Below are positions 24,409 to 33,363 of a stretch of DNA of 64,000 bases, piece after piece. The notes below the pieces were generated by a model. That model was not told the origin of the DNA. It was given only the letters and a program-made list of their open reading frames with translations, and searched no databases. A program made the position numbers and the translations under genes. The stretch comes from Candidatus Kapaibacterium sp. (GTDB lineage: Bacteria > Bacteroidota > Ignavibacteria > Kapaibacteriales > UBA2268): assembly GCA_023957315.1 (NCBI GenBank), contig JAMLHE010000004.1, positions 1 to 64,000 of the forward strand, written 5' to 3'. Position 1 is the stretch's first letter. Every line of letters begins with the position of its first letter.

Positions 24409-25122
24409 TTATTTCTCGGTGTCGAGGTGTTGTTTCATCAAATCGAAAGTTTCATTCATCAATGTGTTTATTCCGGCTTCTCGGATATAATCAATGTCAA
24501 ATTGCTTTACAAATGTGAGTGTAACAGTTTGTGGGTTGATTTCAAATTTTCCTTTGGGCATTACATCGGCTGTCCCTTTGATTGCAAGCGTTACGATGGC
24601 TTTGCTGCTTTTGGTGGCCAGCAGGAAGGCACCTTTTTTGAATTGACCCAATGTGCCGTCTTCGGAGCGAGTGCCTTCGGGGAAAATTATGACCGAATCG
24701 CCGTCACTAATTGATTGGACAGCATGGCGAAAGCTTTGCATAGCATTTTGAGGGTCTTCTCTTTTGACCGATATGAAGGGTGACATTTTCAAGCACCACC
24801 CGAAAATCGGGATTTTCTCGAGTTCTTCCTTGTACATTATTCGCGCATTATCTTTCAGCGAGGAAAGAAGTACGGGTATATCGTAAAGGGAGGTATGGTT
24901 GGAAATATATACAACGTTTGAAAGTGGGTATGCCACTTCTTGAGTGTTTAATTTGACTTTTATGCCTGAAATATCGAGCAATAATTTTGACCAAACGGCT
25001 GCGAGACGGTGAAATTGATGTTTGCCATAGAAGAGCATAAGCAATATTGTGGCGAATGCAAAGAAAATCGTAACAACTGCAATCAGAATTAATCGCGATA
25101 TTGTAACGATTTTTTTTACCAT
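24409..25122 (-). CDS. plsC: 1-acyl-sn-glycerol-3-phosphate acyltransferase family protein
   Basis: 237 residues. One or two N-terminal membrane helices (about 8-32), then the acyltransferase blocks: NHTSLYD (NHxxxxD catalytic motif), a middle block near FISVKRED, and FPEGTRSEDG substrate-binding motif. It should transfer an acyl chain to lysophosphatidate to give phosphatidate, substrate of CdsA. Other lysolipid acceptors are possible. It lies between an ArsR regulator and a TPP enzyme in a tight operon. Confidence 0.88.
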   Translation of the reverse strand: MVKKIVTISRLILIAVVTIFFAFATILLMLFYGKHQFHRLAAVWSKLLLDISGIKVKLNTQEVAYPLSNVVYISNHTSLYDIPVLLSSLKDNARIMYKEELEKIPIFGWCLKMSPFISVKREDPQNAMQSFRHAVQSISDGDSVIIFPEGTRSEDGTLGQFKKGAFLLATKSSKAIVTLAIKGTADVMPKGKFEINPQTVTLTFVKQFDIDYIREAGINTLMNETFDLMKQHLDTEK

Positions 25123-25140
25123 TCTAACCCAAACCTAATG

Positions 25141-25464
25141 CTAATTTTTATTCAATCCGTTAGCACACATGACGTGACAAATCTTAAGAATTGTATAATC
25201 TCTGATAGTATAGTATCGTAGCAAGCCCTGAGCACGGGAATCTAAGAAACCGCAAGATTGGAGCACCTTGAGTTGCTTAGAAACATTTGCTTGTAACAAC
25301 CCTGTTGAATTTATAATATCGGTTACACATTTCTCTCCTGCAAATAAGCATCTTAAAATCTTGAGCCGAGATGGCTCAGATAATGCTTTGAACACTTTCG
25401 ACAAGTGCTCGATTTCGATATCGGTCAAGTCTGCTTGAGCAGGTTCTAATAAAGTTGCTTTCAT
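25141..25464 (-). CDS. ArsR-family transcriptional regulator
   Basis: 107 residues, winged helix: LSEPSRLKILRCLF entry helix and LLQANVSKQLKVLQSCGFL recognition region. Cys46 (EKCVTD) and two C-terminal cysteines (ICHVMCANG) resemble thiol- or metal-sensing members. It heads an operon with PlsC and a TPP enzyme, 18 bp apart, and probably controls it. The signal sensed cannot be told. It differs clearly from the ArsR protein at 3077. Confidence 0.85.
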   Translation of the reverse strand: MKATLLEPAQADLTDIEIEHLSKVFKALSEPSRLKILRCLFAGEKCVTDIINSTGLLQANVSKQLKVLQSCGFLDSRAQGLLRYYTIRDYTILKICHVMCANGLNKN

Positions 25465-25680
25465 ATCTTATACGCCTGTAACAATAAAAGTCAATTCTTG
25501 TCAATTAATGTTTCAAATATACTAAAAAAAGGATAAATAAAGTGAATAATAACAGTTTTAAAGGATATATATACTACAAAAAACGTTAAAAACAAATTCG
25601 TCGCAACTATAAAATAATTTTGGTCTGTATCGTGTTAAATGTTTAGCTATAATAATTTTATAAAATATTTTTGAAAAAAG

Positions 25681-25881
25681 ATGAATACCCATATACATAC
25701 ATGCGATACTTGTGGCGATGCAAAAGAAATCTATTTATTGCCAAACGAAAAGGCAGAAGATCTGGACGGTTGCGTTTGTTCACGAGATATTAAAAAAATC
25801 GGCAGACATGACGAATCAAGTTTATTACGTATGATTGACCGCGATATCCGCCGTAAAGAAAGAAAAGAAAGCTCTCTATAA
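25681..25881 (+). CDS. small cysteine-rich hypothetical protein
   Basis: 66 residues: an N-terminal HTCDTCGD and a later GCVCS give a possible four-cysteine zinc knuckle, followed by a basic helix (RMIDRDIRRKERKE). No known family. Upstream is an A-rich stretch with a weak ribosome site, so it may or may not be expressed. Convergent with the PaaH-like gene. Confidence 0.5.
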   Translation: MNTHIHTCDTCGDAKEIYLLPNEKAEDLDGCVCSRDIKKIGRHDESSLLRMIDRDIRRKERKESSL

Positions 25882-25914
25882 TTTTGTAGCTTTACTAATT
25901 CTCAAAAGTTTTAT

Positions 25915-27114
25915 CTAAAAGTCTTTGGCGTTTGGATAAAACTTTTCATTTGTTTTAGCCATTTTCGCGATTATTGGTGATGTTCTGTAACGGTCTTCGA
26001 GATACATATCGTACAAATCATTAAGCCTTGAAGCTACGAAATCCAATCCTAATTCATCAGCCCATTTAAACAGTCCTTTCGGATAATTTACACCGTTAAG
26101 CATTGCCAAATCAATGTCTTCTTTGCTTGCGATATTGTACATTAAAGTGTCTGCAGCTTCATTGATGAGCATCACGATTATCCGTTCAAAAATCATACTG
26201 TCAAGTTTTGAGTCAGCTTCGAGCTCGTCTAATTTGGCATTTTGTAATTCCATATAATCATAGAATCCTTTGCCGGATTTTCGCCCGTATAATCCTGCCT
26301 CGACATAACGTTTTTGGGTGATTGACGGCTTGTAGCGTTGGTCGTAGTAAAATTCGCGGAAAACGGTTTCCGTGACTTTGTAATTTACGTCATTGCCGAT
26401 TAAATCCATCAATTCAAATGGTCCCATACGGAATTTGCCGATTCTTTTCATAGCGTAATCAATTCTCGGAATGTCTGCGATTCCTTCTTCGTAAATTCGG
26501 AGTGCTTCGCCATAGTATGGTCGAGCAACTTTGTTTACGATAAATCCGGGAGTGTCCTTGGCGACAACAGGAACTTTGCCCCATTCTTTCATCAAATTGA
26601 ATAATACTTCCTTCACTGAACAACTTGTCAAGATGCCGGGTACAATCTCCACTAATGGCATAAGTGGTGGTGGATTGAAAAAATGCAGCCCGATTACTCT
26701 TTGTGGGATTTTGCAAGCGGCTGCTATTGAAGTAATCGAAAGCGACGATGTGTTCGTTGCCAAAAAGCAATGCTCGTTCACCAAATCCTCAAGATTGGCG
26801 AAAAGCTCTCTTTTGACTTCCAAATCTTCCACAATCGCTTCAATGATTAATCCCATCGAAGACAAATCATTGATAGAGTTTGTGAAACTAATCCGAGAAA
26901 GAATATGTTCCCCATCGCTTTGTTCAATTTTTTGTTTTTCGACTAACCTGTTGATTACTCTTGTCAAATTGTCGTGTGAGCGGTTCAATTGCTCTTTTTG
27001 TTGGTCAAAAATAACGACTCTATGACCAAAAGTTGCAGCAACTTGTGCAATTCCTGTGCCCATAGTTCCGGCACCAATAATGCCGATAGCAACGTGTTTG
27101 TTAAAATTTATCAT
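25915..27114 (-). CDS. 3-hydroxyacyl-CoA dehydrogenase (PaaH-like)
   Basis: 399 residues from ATG 27114, chosen because GGAGG lies 7 bp upstream; an earlier ATG would place the ribosome site inside the gene. NAD-binding GIIGAGTMGTG near the N-terminus; the catalytic region has VIGLHFFNPPPLMPLVEIV and PGFIVNK; then two C-terminal helical domains (EALRIYEEGIA, FKWADELGLD). It oxidises 3-hydroxyacyl-CoA to 3-ketoacyl-CoA with NAD. With the enoyl-CoA hydratase upstream it forms a pair like PaaG-PaaH of phenylacetate breakdown, or a general beta-oxidation pair. Confidence 0.9.
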   Translation of the reverse strand: MINFNKHVAIGIIGAGTMGTGIAQVAATFGHRVVIFDQQKEQLNRSHDNLTRVINRLVEKQKIEQSDGEHILSRISFTNSINDLSSMGLIIEAIVEDLEVKRELFANLEDLVNEHCFLATNTSSLSITSIAAACKIPQRVIGLHFFNPPPLMPLVEIVPGILTSCSVKEVLFNLMKEWGKVPVVAKDTPGFIVNKVARPYYGEALRIYEEGIADIPRIDYAMKRIGKFRMGPFELMDLIGNDVNYKVTETVFREFYYDQRYKPSITQKRYVEAGLYGRKSGKGFYDYMELQNAKLDELEADSKLDSMIFERIIVMLINEAADTLMYNIASKEDIDLAMLNGVNYPKGLFKWADELGLDFVASRLNDLYDMYLEDRYRTSPIIAKMAKTNEKFYPNAKDF

Positions 27115-27130
27115 ACTATAGTCCTCCATA

Positions 27131-27910
27131 TTACATGCCCTTGTAAATAGGTTTGCGTTTTTCTAAAAATGCACTGACCCCTTCTTTGTAATCGTCGGAG
27201 TTTGATGCAATGTTTTGTAATTTCATTTCCTCTTCGAGTTGAGTTCCTAAGTCATTATCTATTGTTGTATTCAACAAATGCTTTGTCAGAGCCAATCCTT
27301 TCGTGGGTCTATCAGCCAAATGATTAGCCATAGCCTCAGCTTCGGCAACAAATTCTTCTGCCGGAAAAGTCTTGTAAATCATTCCCATTTCCTCGGCGGA
27401 TTTGGCATCTACTTTCTCGGCAAGAAACATCAGTGCCGATGCCTTTGCCATGCCTACTAAACGCGGTAAAAAGTATGTACCGCCGCTATCGGGAACGAGC
27501 CCGATATTTGAAAAAGATTGGATAAATGAGGCTTTGTCGGAGGCGATTACAATATCACACGCAAGTGCAATATTGGCTCCTGCTCCTGCTGCAATACCAT
27601 TGACGGCAGCAACAACGGGCTTAGGGATATTGCGGATTAAGTTTATAATAGGATTGTATTGCCTGATGATAATATCGGTCACTTCATATTTACCACTAAT
27701 TGCTTCTTCCAAATCCTGACCCGCTGAAAAGGCTCTGCCTTCGCCTGTGATTAAGATACACCTTACTTGAGTATCTTCAGTTGCTGAATGGAGTGCCTCT
27801 TGCACTTCGAGAGACATCTCACGGTTGAAACTGTTCAACACATCGGGGCGGTTCAAAGTTATATAGGCTACTTTCCCCTTTATATCATATTTGATAAGCT
27901 TATTATCCAC
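27131..27910 (-). CDS. enoyl-CoA hydratase/isomerase family protein (PaaG-like)
   Basis: 259 residues, crotonase fold. Oxyanion-hole segments are FSAGQDL (about 62-68) and NGIAAGAGANIALACD; the active-site loop reads IGLVPDSGGTYFLPR with an Asp as in PaaG and delta-isomerases, rather than the second Glu of classic hydratases. So an isomerase such as ring-epoxy-phenylacetyl-CoA isomerase is a fair guess, without support from other paa genes here. It heads a two-gene operon with the PaaH-like dehydrogenase, 16 bp apart. Confidence 0.88.
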   Translation of the reverse strand: MDNKLIKYDIKGKVAYITLNRPDVLNSFNREMSLEVQEALHSATEDTQVRCILITGEGRAFSAGQDLEEAISGKYEVTDIIIRQYNPIINLIRNIPKPVVAAVNGIAAGAGANIALACDIVIASDKASFIQSFSNIGLVPDSGGTYFLPRLVGMAKASALMFLAEKVDAKSAEEMGMIYKTFPAEEFVAEAEAMANHLADRPTKGLALTKHLLNTTIDNDLGTQLEEEMKLQNIASNSDDYKEGVSAFLEKRKPIYKGM

Positions 27911-28214
27911 TTTTTATCCTCTTTGTTTTATATATTTGACGAAAATAACACATCAAAGTTATTTTTTACTTGCATTTTATTGTAAATTTATTACTTTTAC
28001 ATACAGAATAATTTGTAAATGCAATAATAGTATGCAATAAGTGTCTTTTCAACAATTATTAATGACTCTTTGAAACAAATCTAAAAACTGATTTCGGCTT
28101 TTTATACCCAAACTCGAATATGTTATCACCCAAAAGCGAAGCACATTTTCCAAACTTAATCAACAAATCATGAATATTATTAATACTAATATCTAACATT
28201 AAAATAGGATTTCT
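27911..28214. other. AT-rich divergent intergenic region upstream of rho
   Basis: 304 bp between the PaaG-like gene and rho. No credible gene or repeat; it must hold both promoters and the rho leader. AGGA at 28206-28209 is the rho ribosome site. A TAATTTG box at about 28010 is -7-like, but no TTTG partner at the right distance is seen. Confidence 0.5.
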
Positions 28215-29570
28215 ATGGCTAGAACAGCTGCAAAGAACGACATACCGGAACCGGTCGAAGTACCAACGGCAGTCGAACCGGAGCACTCTCCGACAGCATT
28301 AATTGACATTAATGAAATGAAGGGCAAAAAGATTGCCGAACTGACATTGATGGCTAAATCACTCGGCATCAGCGATTTTGCCGACTTACGTAAGCAGGAA
28401 CTTATCCTGAAAATCGTTGAAGCTCGTACAGTACAAGCTCAAAAAGAAGTGCCGCTCGAAGGACTTATCACAAGTGGTGGCGTTTTGGAAGTGCTAAGCG
28501 AAGGATACGGATTTTTACGTTCCGTCAATTACAATTACTTGCAATCACCCGATGATATTTACGTGTCGCCTTCGCAAATCAAGAGATTCAGTCTCAAGAC
28601 CGGCGATACTGTCAAAGGGCAAGTTCGCCCGCCAAAAGAAGGCGAAAGATTTTACGCTTTGCTCAAAGTTGAATCAGTCAACTTTACAGAGCCCGAAAAA
28701 AACCGCGAACGTATTTTGTTCGACAACCTCACACCACTTTATCCCGACGACAAATTCAAATTGGAAAAGCTCCCAAGCGATTATTCAATTAGGGTCCTTG
28801 ATTTGTTAAGTCCGATTGGCAAGGGTCAAAGAGGTTTGATTGTTTCGCCTCCGAAATCGGGTAAAACGATATTGTTGCAACAAATCGCAAACAGTATCGC
28901 GTATAATCACCCCGAAGCAGTTTTAATCGTGTTGTTGATTGATGAACGCCCTGAAGAAGTGACCGATATGGAACGCTCTGTGAAAGCAGAAGTAGTGTCT
29001 TCGACTTTTGACGAACCACCTGACCGTCACGTCCAAGTAGCTGACATGGTCTTGGAAAAAGCGAAAAGACTCGTCGAAGCAAAGCAAGACGTTGTGATTT
29101 TGTTGGATTCAATCACGCGTTTGGCTCGTGCACACAATACGGTTGTTCCTCACTCAGGTAAGATTCTTTCCGGTGGTGTTGATGCAAATGCACTTCACAA
29201 ACCAAAAAGATTTTTCGGTGCTGCAAGAAACATCGAAGAGGGCGGTTCGCTAACAATTATTGCAACTGCATTAATCGAAACAGGCAGCCGTATGGACGAA
29301 GTAATCTTTGAAGAATTCAAAGGTACGGGCAACATGGAATTAGTTCTCGACCGCAAACTTGCCGACCGTAGAATTTATCCTGCTATTGATGTGAACCGTT
29401 CCGGCACAAGACGCGAGGAATTGCTCTTCAGCCAAGACGAATTGACAAGAATTTGGATTTTGCGCAAAGTTCTAAGCGAAATGCAATCTGTTGACGCTAT
29501 GGAATTCCTCTTGAACAGAATGAGAGGCAGACGCACAAACAGAGAATTCTTAATGTCTATGAATAGCTAA
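28215..29570 (+). CDS. rho: transcription termination factor Rho
   Basis: 451 residues. An acidic N-terminal extension (1-30), the Rho N-terminal helical domain (about 32-75), the cold-shock-like RNA-binding domain (about 84-155; EGYGFLRS), and the ATPase core with Walker A PPKSGKT (Lys217), Walker [17 protein letters not shown], and the Q/R-loop region ([20 protein letters not shown]). It is an RNA-dependent hexameric helicase that ends transcription. Length and motifs are complete. Single gene with its own terminator. Confidence 0.97.
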   Translation: MARTAAKNDIPEPVEVPTAVEPEHSPTALIDINEMKGKKIAELTLMAKSLGISDFADLRKQELILKIVEARTVQAQKEVPLEGLITSGGVLEVLSEGYGFLRSVNYNYLQSPDDIYVSPSQIKRFSLKTGDTVKGQVRPPKEGERFYALLKVESVNFTEPEKNRERILFDNLTPLYPDDKFKLEKLPSDYSIRVLDLLSPIGKGQRGLIVSPPKSGKTILLQQIANSIAYNHPEAVLIVLLIDERPEEVTDMERSVKAEVVSSTFDEPPDRHVQVADMVLEKAKRLVEAKQDVVILLDSITRLARAHNTVVPHSGKILSGGVDANALHKPKRFFGAARNIEEGGSLTIIATALIETGSRMDEVIFEEFKGTGNMELVLDRKLADRRIYPAIDVNRSGTRREELLFSQDELTRIWILRKVLSEMQSVDAMEFLLNRMRGRRTNREFLMSMNS

Positions 29571-29596
29571 AAGTTAATTTGCATTTTTAAAATGAA

Positions 29597-29635
29597 AAAG
29601 GCTGTCTCAATTGATTGGGACAGCCTTTCTTTTGT
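29597..29635 (+). terminator. intrinsic terminator after rho
   Basis: 15-bp stem (AAAGGCTGTCTCAAT with its complement, one G-U pair) and a short loop, followed by CTTTTGTTTT. A-run upstream lets it also serve the convergent peroxiredoxin gene. Confidence 0.85.
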
Positions 29636-29647
29636 TTTCCGGATGCA

Positions 29648-30298
29648 TTATTCTTTGTTTTTCAAATCGCGATAGCAGAACCACCAATCGTAATTGTCAT
29701 AGCGGCTTTGTTTGTACTTAGCCGATTTGATATCCGATGCCGGTGGAACAATAACTTTATCGCCGATTAGTTCGTTGTTGGGCCAATTTGCAGGCATTGC
29801 AACGTGTTCTCTGTCTGCGATTTGCATTGCGCGAACCATACGGAGCAATTCATCGAAATTACGACCTAATTCTTGCGGATAATAAACTATCGCTCTGATT
29901 TTGGCTGAATCGTCAATAATAAATACCGCACGTACAGTATTAGTGCCTTTGCCCGGATGAATGAACCCGAGACTCTTAGAAATATCGCCATTATCGGCAA
30001 TAATCGGGAATTCGATGTCAACTTTCAAATTTTCCAAAATCCAATCGTGCCATTTAATATGCGAATAAACTTGGTCTATACTCAATCCGATTAGCTCGCA
30101 ATTCAATTTGCGAAACTCGGGGTAGCGATTTTGGAATGCTACAAATTCGGTTGTACAAACAGGAGTAAAGTCGGCAGGATGACTGAATAAAATGAACCAT
30201 TTTCCTGCAAAATCTTTTGGCAAATTCATCGTGCCATGAGTTGTTTTAACTTCCATATCGGGGAATGTATCGCCGATTAGCGGAATTCTGTTTTCCAT
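29648..30298 (-). CDS. peroxiredoxin, archaeal-type/Prx6 group
   Basis: 216 residues. Peroxidatic Cys48 in [10 protein letters not shown]; the conserved active-site arginine lies in the TNTVRAVF strand. The long C-terminal extension ends DWWFCYRD with a second cysteine near residue 208, as in archaeal thioredoxin-dependent peroxiredoxins of the Prx6 group. It reduces peroxides. An upstream GTG start is possible, but the AGAGGTG ribosome site favours ATG 30298. Single gene, convergent with rho. Confidence 0.92.
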   Translation of the reverse strand: MENRIPLIGDTFPDMEVKTTHGTMNLPKDFAGKWFILFSHPADFTPVCTTEFVAFQNRYPEFRKLNCELIGLSIDQVYSHIKWHDWILENLKVDIEFPIIADNGDISKSLGFIHPGKGTNTVRAVFIIDDSAKIRAIVYYPQELGRNFDELLRMVRAMQIADREHVAMPANWPNNELIGDKVIVPPASDIKSAKYKQSRYDNYDWWFCYRDLKNKE

Positions 30299-30385
30299 AA
30301 ACACCTCTTTTTATTAATTTAACAATATTTTTAAGACTCGAATTAAATACAGATATGAAGAAGTTTTCATAAGTTAGATATTGTA

Positions 30386-31144
30386 TCAAATTTTCAAAAA
30401 ATCGAGGGCTAAAGGTCGAAATTTTTCTCTCTTTGTAATCATGAAAGTATGCTTCCCTTGGTCGAACATCATCAATTTTGAATTTGGAATTTGGGGTGCA
30501 AGGGCTGTCATTTTTTGCTCCAAATCTACAACGATTTTATCCTTTCGAGATGCTGTTATCAATACATCAGCAGTAATTTCGCTCAAATTGCCACGTACCG
30601 CATTGATTTGTTTTTGTGCAAGATTGAGCAACATTTCATTGTCGAGGTCAACAATGCTTTCCCAATCTTCGCCGCTCTGATTGAGCCAATAGCGTTGCAT
30701 CAAATAATTAGACTTTCCTTTGAGTCGCCCTTTTACGATATATTCGGCATCGTCTATGGAAAGCTCAATTCCGAAAAAGCTATCGGCGATTAATTTCGAG
30801 ACAAGCTCGGGCTTTTGCACTGCCATATTTAGCCCCACAAGAGCACCCCCACTTGTGCCGATTACGTTTAATTGACTAACTCCAAGCATCTCCGCTAATT
30901 CAATCGCACAAATAGCGTTGTAATGCCAAAAATTTTCATCGAATTTGTCAACTCGGTCTGATTTCCCATGTCCGGGATAATCAAAAGCTATAACTCGGAA
31001 ATGCTTTGCAAAAAAATCAAAATCTTTGTCGAATAATTTTGATGATACAGTATTGCCATGCAAAAGCATCAATGCGTCGCCTGTGCCCTGCTCCGAATAA
31101 TAAACATCATGCCCGTCAAACTTGAAATAGCCATCTTTTTTCAT
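30386..31144 (-). CDS. alpha/beta hydrolase
   Basis: 252 residues with the full alpha/beta hydrolase set: oxyanion LLHGNTVSS, FDYPGHGKSD, nucleophile elbow GTSGGA (Ser), acid ASRKDKIV (Asp) and GKHTF (His) near the end. No signal peptide. Substrate unknown; such proteins act on esters, lactones or peptides. It is the last gene of a four-gene operon and overlaps plsY by 4 bp (ATGA). Confidence 0.88.
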   Translation of the reverse strand: MKKDGYFKFDGHDVYYSEQGTGDALMLLHGNTVSSKLFDKDFDFFAKHFRVIAFDYPGHGKSDRVDKFDENFWHYNAICAIELAEMLGVSQLNVIGTSGGALVGLNMAVQKPELVSKLIADSFFGIELSIDDAEYIVKGRLKGKSNYLMQRYWLNQSGEDWESIVDLDNEMLLNLAQKQINAVRGNLSEITADVLITASRKDKIVVDLEQKMTALAPQIPNSKLMMFDQGKHTFMITKREKFRPLALDFLKI

Positions 31145-31764
31145 GAATTTTCCTCTGCTTTTACATATTCCATCAGTGGTTTAATATGACGTATAAGTAT
31201 AACTATGCAAACCGCAGCTACTAAAATTTTGAATTGCATATGGTCGGTAATTGGCATAAAAGCAGCAATATCTAACAATTTGTCGGGAGTGGAGAACACC
31301 ATAATCGGCGTAGCCACTGTGGCGATTGCGTTAGCAATGTGAATATGTCGCTTGATTACATAATAAGCTGTCAACCATAACAAAAGCCATAAAATCACAG
31401 GAATCGGGTTTAGAACGAGAAATACACCCACTGTCGTAGCGAGACCTCTGCCGCCTTTCAATCCCATGAAAATACTGAAATTATGTCCAATAACAGCCCA
31501 TAATCCACCAACAGCCATATCTGTATATGTGACATCGGGCAACAAACTGATAAGCAAGACAGCAATTGCTCCTTTGGCAACGTCGGCTAATAGTACGAAT
31601 ATGCCGATTTTGCGGCTGCCTGTGCTTTCGTAGCTGTTCATAGCGCCCATATTTTTGGAGCCTTCGGATAATATATCAATTCCATTCAATCTTTTGACTA
31701 TCAAGAAAGCAGAGGGAATCGAGCCGATTATAAGTCCGATAAGCATTGCAAAATATAAATTCAT
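31141..31764 (-). CDS. plsY: glycerol-3-phosphate acyltransferase PlsY
   Basis: 207 residues, about six membrane helices. Signature blocks: GSIPSAFLI; GSKNMGAMNSYE (family GSGNxGATNxxR, here with K, M and S changes); and GHNFSIFMGLKGGRGLAT (family FKGGKGVAT). It makes lysophosphatidate from acyl phosphate and glycerol 3-phosphate. The substitutions suggest a diverged paralogue, so another acceptor is conceivable. In operon between the ABC permease and the hydrolase. Confidence 0.85.
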   Translation of the reverse strand: MNLYFAMLIGLIIGSIPSAFLIVKRLNGIDILSEGSKNMGAMNSYESTGSRKIGIFVLLADVAKGAIAVLLISLLPDVTYTDMAVGGLWAVIGHNFSIFMGLKGGRGLATTVGVFLVLNPIPVILWLLLWLTAYYVIKRHIHIANAIATVATPIMVFSTPDKLLDIAAFMPITDHMQFKILVAAVCIVILIRHIKPLMEYVKAEENS

Positions 31765-31767
31765 AAA

Positions 31768-32649
31768 TTAGTCCCTCACTTTTAGAAATTTGATTTGCAA
31801 ATATGAAAAAACCAACAGTATAAAAAACAATACAAAAGCAATTGCCGATGCATAGCCCATCATATCGGTTTTTTCGAATGCATTTACGAAAACCAAATAC
31901 ACCAGTGTTGTGGTCGAATCGAGCGGTCCTCCCTTTGTCATCACAAAAATTTCGATAAAAACTTGGAAAGATTTTATAGTATTGATAACCAGCACAAATA
32001 GCAAAGTCGGCTTAATCAATGGCAGCGTGATATAGAAAAACTGCTGCACAGGGCTTGCACCATTCAATTTTGCCGAATCATACAAATCTTCGGAAATTGT
32101 TTGCATCCCTGCGAGAAACAAAATCATGTAATAACCAATGGAAATCCACACGTCCATTGCCATAATCGAAAGCAATGCTGTAGATGTATCAAGCAACCAC
32201 CCGCGTTCCGGGAATGGCATTCCGAACATTGACAGTATGTTGTTGATATATCCATCTCTTGCGTAAAGATTCGTAAAAATAAGCGAAATCACTACTAAAG
32301 ATGTCACTGTCGGTAAAAAATATGATGCTCGGAAAAACTCCTTGAATCGAATCAGTTTATTGTTCAAAATAGAAGCAAGAATTAGTGCAATCGCCGTCGT
32401 AATGGGAACTGTACCCAAAGTGAATATCGCCGTGTTTTTGAGTGCCACCCAAAATACCGAATCGCCAAACAAATTTTCATAATTTGACAAACCAACGAAA
32501 GTCGCAGTGTTAGTGAGCGTTTTGTAATCGGTCAAGCTGATATAAATCGCGTAAAAGAGCGGATACAACCAAAATACTGCCAGTACTATTATCCAAGGCA
32601 TAAGTAGAGTCAATGTATTTGCATTGTCGCGAACTCTATGATTGAGCAT
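31768..32649 (-). CDS. ABC transporter permease, MalF/UgpA-type sugar family
   Basis: 293 residues from ATG 32649 (GGGGTG upstream, inside maf). Six membrane helices and the EAA loop YDSAKLNGASPVQQFFYITLP that docks the ATPase. The family imports sugars or glycerol phosphates. Partner permease, binding protein and ATPase are not adjacent, which is odd; the genes here are maf, plsY and a hydrolase. It overlaps maf by 14 bp. Confidence 0.88.
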   Translation of the reverse strand: MLNHRVRDNANTLTLLMPWIIVLAVFWLYPLFYAIYISLTDYKTLTNTATFVGLSNYENLFGDSVFWVALKNTAIFTLGTVPITTAIALILASILNNKLIRFKEFFRASYFLPTVTSLVVISLIFTNLYARDGYINNILSMFGMPFPERGWLLDTSTALLSIMAMDVWISIGYYMILFLAGMQTISEDLYDSAKLNGASPVQQFFYITLPLIKPTLLFVLVINTIKSFQVFIEIFVMTKGGPLDSTTTLVYLVFVNAFEKTDMMGYASAIAFVLFFILLVFSYLQIKFLKVRD

Positions 32650-33253
32650 TTTCACCCCGAAAGCGTTTGAGCATCATATAGAGCAACTGAACAGGCAGCC
32701 CGACAATATTATAATAGCACCCATTGATATGGCTTACAAATAAAGCTCCGAAGTCATCTTGGATACCGTATGCACCTGCTTTGTCCATAGGCGAACCACT
32801 TTCAATATAAAGCCAAATTTCTTCGTCCGATAGTTCGCGAAAAGTAACATCAGTAGTTTGGAAATCGGTAATCCAATTCTGGGAGACAGATTCAACAATT
32901 GATAAGCCGGTATAAACTTTATGCGTATTGCCCGATAAGAGCTTCAAAATTCGGTAGGCATCATCACGGTCAGTTGGTTTGTTCAATATCACACCATCAA
33001 TGACCACAATCGTGTCTGCCCCGATTACAAGTGCAGGAGTGCTGATTCCTCCGGCAATATCATCTGCCTTCGACCACGCAAGGTGTATGCAATAAGCTTC
33101 TGGCGGAATGTCTGTATCAATCTCTTCGTCTATATCCGAAAATTTTGTAGTGAATTCTAAGCCCACCATCGAAAGCAATTTTTGGCGTCTCGGCGAACGA
33201 GATGCTAAAATAATCGGGACATCTATGTTCAAAATTTGATTTATCGTTTTCAT
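32636..33253 (-). CDS. maf: Maf family nucleotide pyrophosphatase
   Basis: 205 residues. ASRSPRRQKLL near the N-terminus, DIDE, GADTIVVIDG, and KAGAYGIQDDFGALF with GCYYNIVGLP near the end make a full Maf protein of the dTTP/UTP pyrophosphatase type. It removes non-canonical nucleotides and affects septum formation in Bacillus. First gene of the maf-permease-plsY-hydrolase operon. Confidence 0.93.
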   Translation of the reverse strand: MKTINQILNIDVPIILASRSPRRQKLLSMVGLEFTTKFSDIDEEIDTDIPPEAYCIHLAWSKADDIAGGISTPALVIGADTIVVIDGVILNKPTDRDDAYRILKLLSGNTHKVYTGLSIVESVSQNWITDFQTTDVTFRELSDEEIWLYIESGSPMDKAGAYGIQDDFGALFVSHINGCYYNIVGLPVQLLYMMLKRFRGENAQS

Positions 33254-33363
33254 ATTTTCATAAATTGTATTAAGTTTGATTACAAAATAATACAGTTATT
33301 TGCAAAAATTCAAAAATTTTGGTTTTTTCTTAAAATTCATATCATCATCGTAGGGAGCCAAAT

